A program made the position numbers and the translations under genes. 47,691 nucleotides of DNA, from positions 1-47,691 of the forward strand of contig JABHCP010000019.1 of the NCBI GenBank assembly GCA_018673485.1, given 5' to 3'. Source of the DNA: Candidatus Uhrbacteria bacterium. Lineage in GTDB: Bacteria; Patescibacteriota; Patescibacteriia; UBA9934. Of the stretch, positions 45,356 to 47,691 are shown piece after piece (the first letter of the stretch is position 1; each line of letters starts with the position of its first letter). The notes beneath the pieces were generated by a model that did not search any database, was not told where the DNA came from, and was given only the letters and a program-made list of their open reading frames with translations.

Positions 45356-45970
45356 TTATGAAACCTCGCGGTAGACCTTTGTCATTGCGATCATTGTTGT
45401 TGGTGCAGTGAACACCAATCCAACATACAGACAAAGCATTCCGATGACATTCACAACACTTGTTACAGAATAGAATCCGAGCAAATCCCACTTGAGCCCC
45501 ATAGTCATCTCTGAGCTCTTTTTCATCGCCTCAATTGGACCCATTCCCTTGTCTACTACGAGTAGAGGTGCGAACCAATATTTCAACGACCAGATAACGC
45601 CTGGGAAAATGAGCAAAAAGAAACCAACGTAAACAACAAAGCCGTATACAATCATTACACCAAGGTACTTAAAAAATACATTCCATCTGGTAAACAATGT
45701 TGCGATTACTGGCTTCTTACCATCAGTAATATCAAGAACAATTTGGATAAACCCAACTCCCATGATTGTAGCCAATACGAAATATGCCAAGAAAAGCAAT
45801 ATTGAAAGATACCAATAATCTTCCGAAATAAAAATCCCCAAAATCATTGGGAGTATTGCCGCTCCAATCATCACCAAAAACATAATAATGAAAAAGCCTA
45901 AATGCTCTTTCATCTTCTCCCAACCAAACCGTATCGCCGCTCCGTCGCTAAAGGTCTTTGTATTCAACAT
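45356..45970 (-). CDS. Multi-TM protein (DUF975-like)
   Basis: 204 aa; FPGVIWSLKYWFAPLLVVDKGMGPIEAMKKSSEMT. Confidence 0.65.
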   Translation of the reverse strand: MLNTKTFSDGAAIRFGWEKMKEHLGFFIIMFLVMIGAAILPMILGIFISEDYWYLSILLFLAYFVLATIMGVGFIQIVLDITDGKKPVIATLFTRWNVFFKYLGVMIVYGFVVYVGFFLLIFPGVIWSLKYWFAPLLVVDKGMGPIEAMKKSSEMTMGLKWDLLGFYSVTSVVNVIGMLCLYVGLVFTAPTTMIAMTKVYREVS

Positions 45971-45989
45971 AAAAAGTTATACTAATTAT

Positions 45990-47691
45990 TTATTTTATAA
46001 ATGATCTAGTTATTGGTCCGAAGTATCCTGCTGCTGGCTTAATACCAACTGCTTTTTGAAACTTAATCAATGCTTGTCTTGTTAATTCGCCAAAATAATC
46101 TGTTTCATTACCACGAGACCCTGGTCCGGAATCTGCCAAAATATAACCACTTTTGTTTAAGTATTTTTGGAGCTCACGAACGTCCTCACCCTTTGAACCT
46201 AGGGTCAAATCACGATCAAAGACAACTTCTACGTCTTCACCCTCTTGAATCTCATCAACATCTATAATATCTTCGATAACGATTCCTTGTGATGAAATCA
46301 ACTCACGTGTAAGAGGGCCGAAATATCCAAATGCTGGTAAACCATTATCTTGTTGCCATGAGACTAATGCTTGGCGAGTTAGCTCACCAAAATACTCAGT
46401 CTCATTACCAGCAGACCCCGCACCGTCTTGCGCTATATTATATCCATTGCTATTTAAAAATTGCTGCAATTCCTTAACATCTTCACCTGTCACACCAAAT
46501 GTTAGATCCCTTTCAAAACTAGGAACGATGATCTCTAACACCTCTTGTGCAACCCCCTCAATCTCATCAATAAGCCCATCGAGCAACTCTTCGATAGCAT
46601 CATCGATAAGCTCAAGTAACCCAGATCCGCTATCCTCTGCAATGGAATCGCCAACCCCATCATTCTGGCCCTCTTGGTCATCCTGCTCTGTGCCCTCATC
46701 AATATCGCAATCACAATCATCCTGCACATCGATTGCAATTTCATCAGTTTCAATACTTGCAATAACCTCCGCCAAGTCTGTTCCTTCTATTTTAAACTTT
46801 ACCGAGTCAGCATCGATATCATACGGCAAGTCCCACGAATAATTATCCGTATTTATTATTGGGCCCTCTACAAACTCATACGTTAAACCACCATCATAAG
46901 AAACATAGATATTCACTAAACGCACACTGGAATTACTTGACCACTGCACCTTCACATCATCACCTGCCTCCACCGTTGTAGATCCAGTCACGCCCGTAAC
47001 AGTAGCATTGGAAGATCCGGAACTTGAACCTGATCCATCTTCCGAATCAACACCTCCCAGCGAAGGACTCGGTGCCGAGGTTACCGACGAAGAACCACCA
47101 GACTTTGTAGTAAAACTCCAAGAAGTCGTATCCAATATACCCGCAAAACTATTACTATTAGCATCATCAAATGCGGTAGCATCTATTTGCACATAGTATT
47201 CCGTCAACGCATTCAAAACACTGGAAGGGTCAATTGTAATCGTATCTGTACCCGTACCCGTCACTTGACCGCCTGTAACATCAATGGTCTCTACGGTGGC
47301 ATCATTTGTGGAACGTTTAATGGTCACATTGCCAGACTCAATATCTACATTTTCATCAAATGTAATCACAAGATCAGATATATTTTGAATACTGGTCGCA
47401 TCATCTGCCGGACTTAAAGTCGACACAGTCGGAGAGGTATAATCCCCGGTTGTAAAACTCCAGCTTGTTGTGTCCGTTATACCGGCATAGCTATTCCCTG
47501 CCGTATCATCAAAAGAATCAGTGCCAACTTGCACATAATACTCAATATTATCATCTAACGTTGCAGCTGGATTTATAGTAATCGTAGTTGTACCTGACCC
47601 TGTAACCTTGCCGTCCTGAGCATCTATAGTCTCGATAGTTGAATCATCGGACGTCTTTTTAATGACAATATCATTACTCGCTCCTGCCTCG
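45990..47691 (-). CDS. Surface protein with Ig-like (Big_5-type) repeats and two peptidoglycan-binding domains; 5' end beyond window
   Basis: frame stays open past track start to window edge (EAGASNDIVIKKTSDDSTIETIDAQDGKVTGSG...); DLTFGVTGEDVKELQQFLNSNGY and DLTLGSKGEDVRELQKYLNKSGY. Confidence 0.85.
   Translation of the reverse strand, partial: EAGASNDIVIKKTSDDSTIETIDAQDGKVTGSGTTTITINPAATLDDNIEYYVQVGTDSFDDTAGNSYAGITDTTSWSFTTGDYTSPTVSTLSPADDATSIQNISDLVITFDENVDIESGNVTIKRSTNDATVETIDVTGGQVTGTGTDTITIDPSSVLNALTEYYVQIDATAFDDANSNSFAGILDTTSWSFTTKSGGSSSVTSAPSPSLGGVDSEDGSGSSSGSSNATVTGVTGSTTVEAGDDVKVQWSSNSSVRLVNIYVSYDGGLTYEFVEGPIINTDNYSWDLPYDIDADSVKFKIEGTDLAEVIASIETDEIAIDVQDDCDCDIDEGTEQDDQEGQNDGVGDSIAEDSGSGLLELIDDAIEELLDGLIDEIEGVAQEVLEIIVPSFERDLTFGVTGEDVKELQQFLNSNGYNIAQDGAGSAGNETEYFGELTRQALVSWQQDNGLPAFGYFGPLTRELISSQGIVIEDIIDVDEIQEGEDVEVVFDRDLTLGSKGEDVRELQKYLNKSGYILADSGPGSRGNETDYFGELTRQALIKFQKAVGIKPAAGYFGPITRSFIK

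Noticed and set aside
46447-46842. 131-aa Ser-rich plus ORF
   Set aside because: Shadow ORF opposite the acidic low-complexity region of the Ig/PG-binding protein.
1-47691. CRISPR array, transposon, prophage or toxin-antitoxin locus
   Set aside because: No regularly spaced repeats with spacers, no transposase/integrase or phage structural genes, no recognisable TA pair.

Overview
47.7 kb gene-dense window, almost all genes on the minus strand. The gene content looks like a Candidate Phyla Radiation/Patescibacteria-type genome (inference: mraZ-rsmH-ftsL, short TsaB-like protein, DUF2207, MltG, B12-dependent RNR, many surface proteins with PG-binding or Ig-like domains, many small ORFans). Recognisable genes: ftsI/PBP N-terminus, a Nudix-CobO fusion with a second Nudix gene, nrdJ, a DnaQ/PolB-like exonuclease, a flavoprotein disulfide reductase, a GH-like protein, a LOG-family protein, DUF2207, mltG, two half-size MFS proteins, an NTP transferase, PAP2, gpmI, ftsL-like, rsmH, mraZ, an NMN adenylyltransferase-like protein, DUF362, an ABC exporter, a BNR/Ycf48-like surface protein, a YadA-head-like protein, tRNA-Gln(TTG), a P-loop kinase, AlkD-like, MscS-like TM helix, TsaB-like, wHTH, a PP2C-like/TM/propeller protein, and Ig-like/PG-binding surface proteins. 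No CRISPR, rRNA, transposase or prophage was seen. Most interesting signals: (i) short repeats nested inside other repeats and sitting in frame within nrdJ and ftsI; (ii) arrays of exact 15-bp palindromic units with compensatory arm changes at four loci; (iii) a duplicated 3' cassette carrying a conserved peptide (TPEELE[A/V]ALRKILAEVEA) plus hairpin array plus terminator, cut off from its upstream ORF by an in-frame TAG in one copy and a +1 frame change in the other; (iv) a cluster of four tiny two-TM proteins, two of them 73-aa paralogs; (v) a perfect 52-bp palindrome; (vi) an NrdR-box pair placed on the nrdJ promoter; (vii) a 29-bp DnaA-box-flanked element in two copies 27 kb apart.
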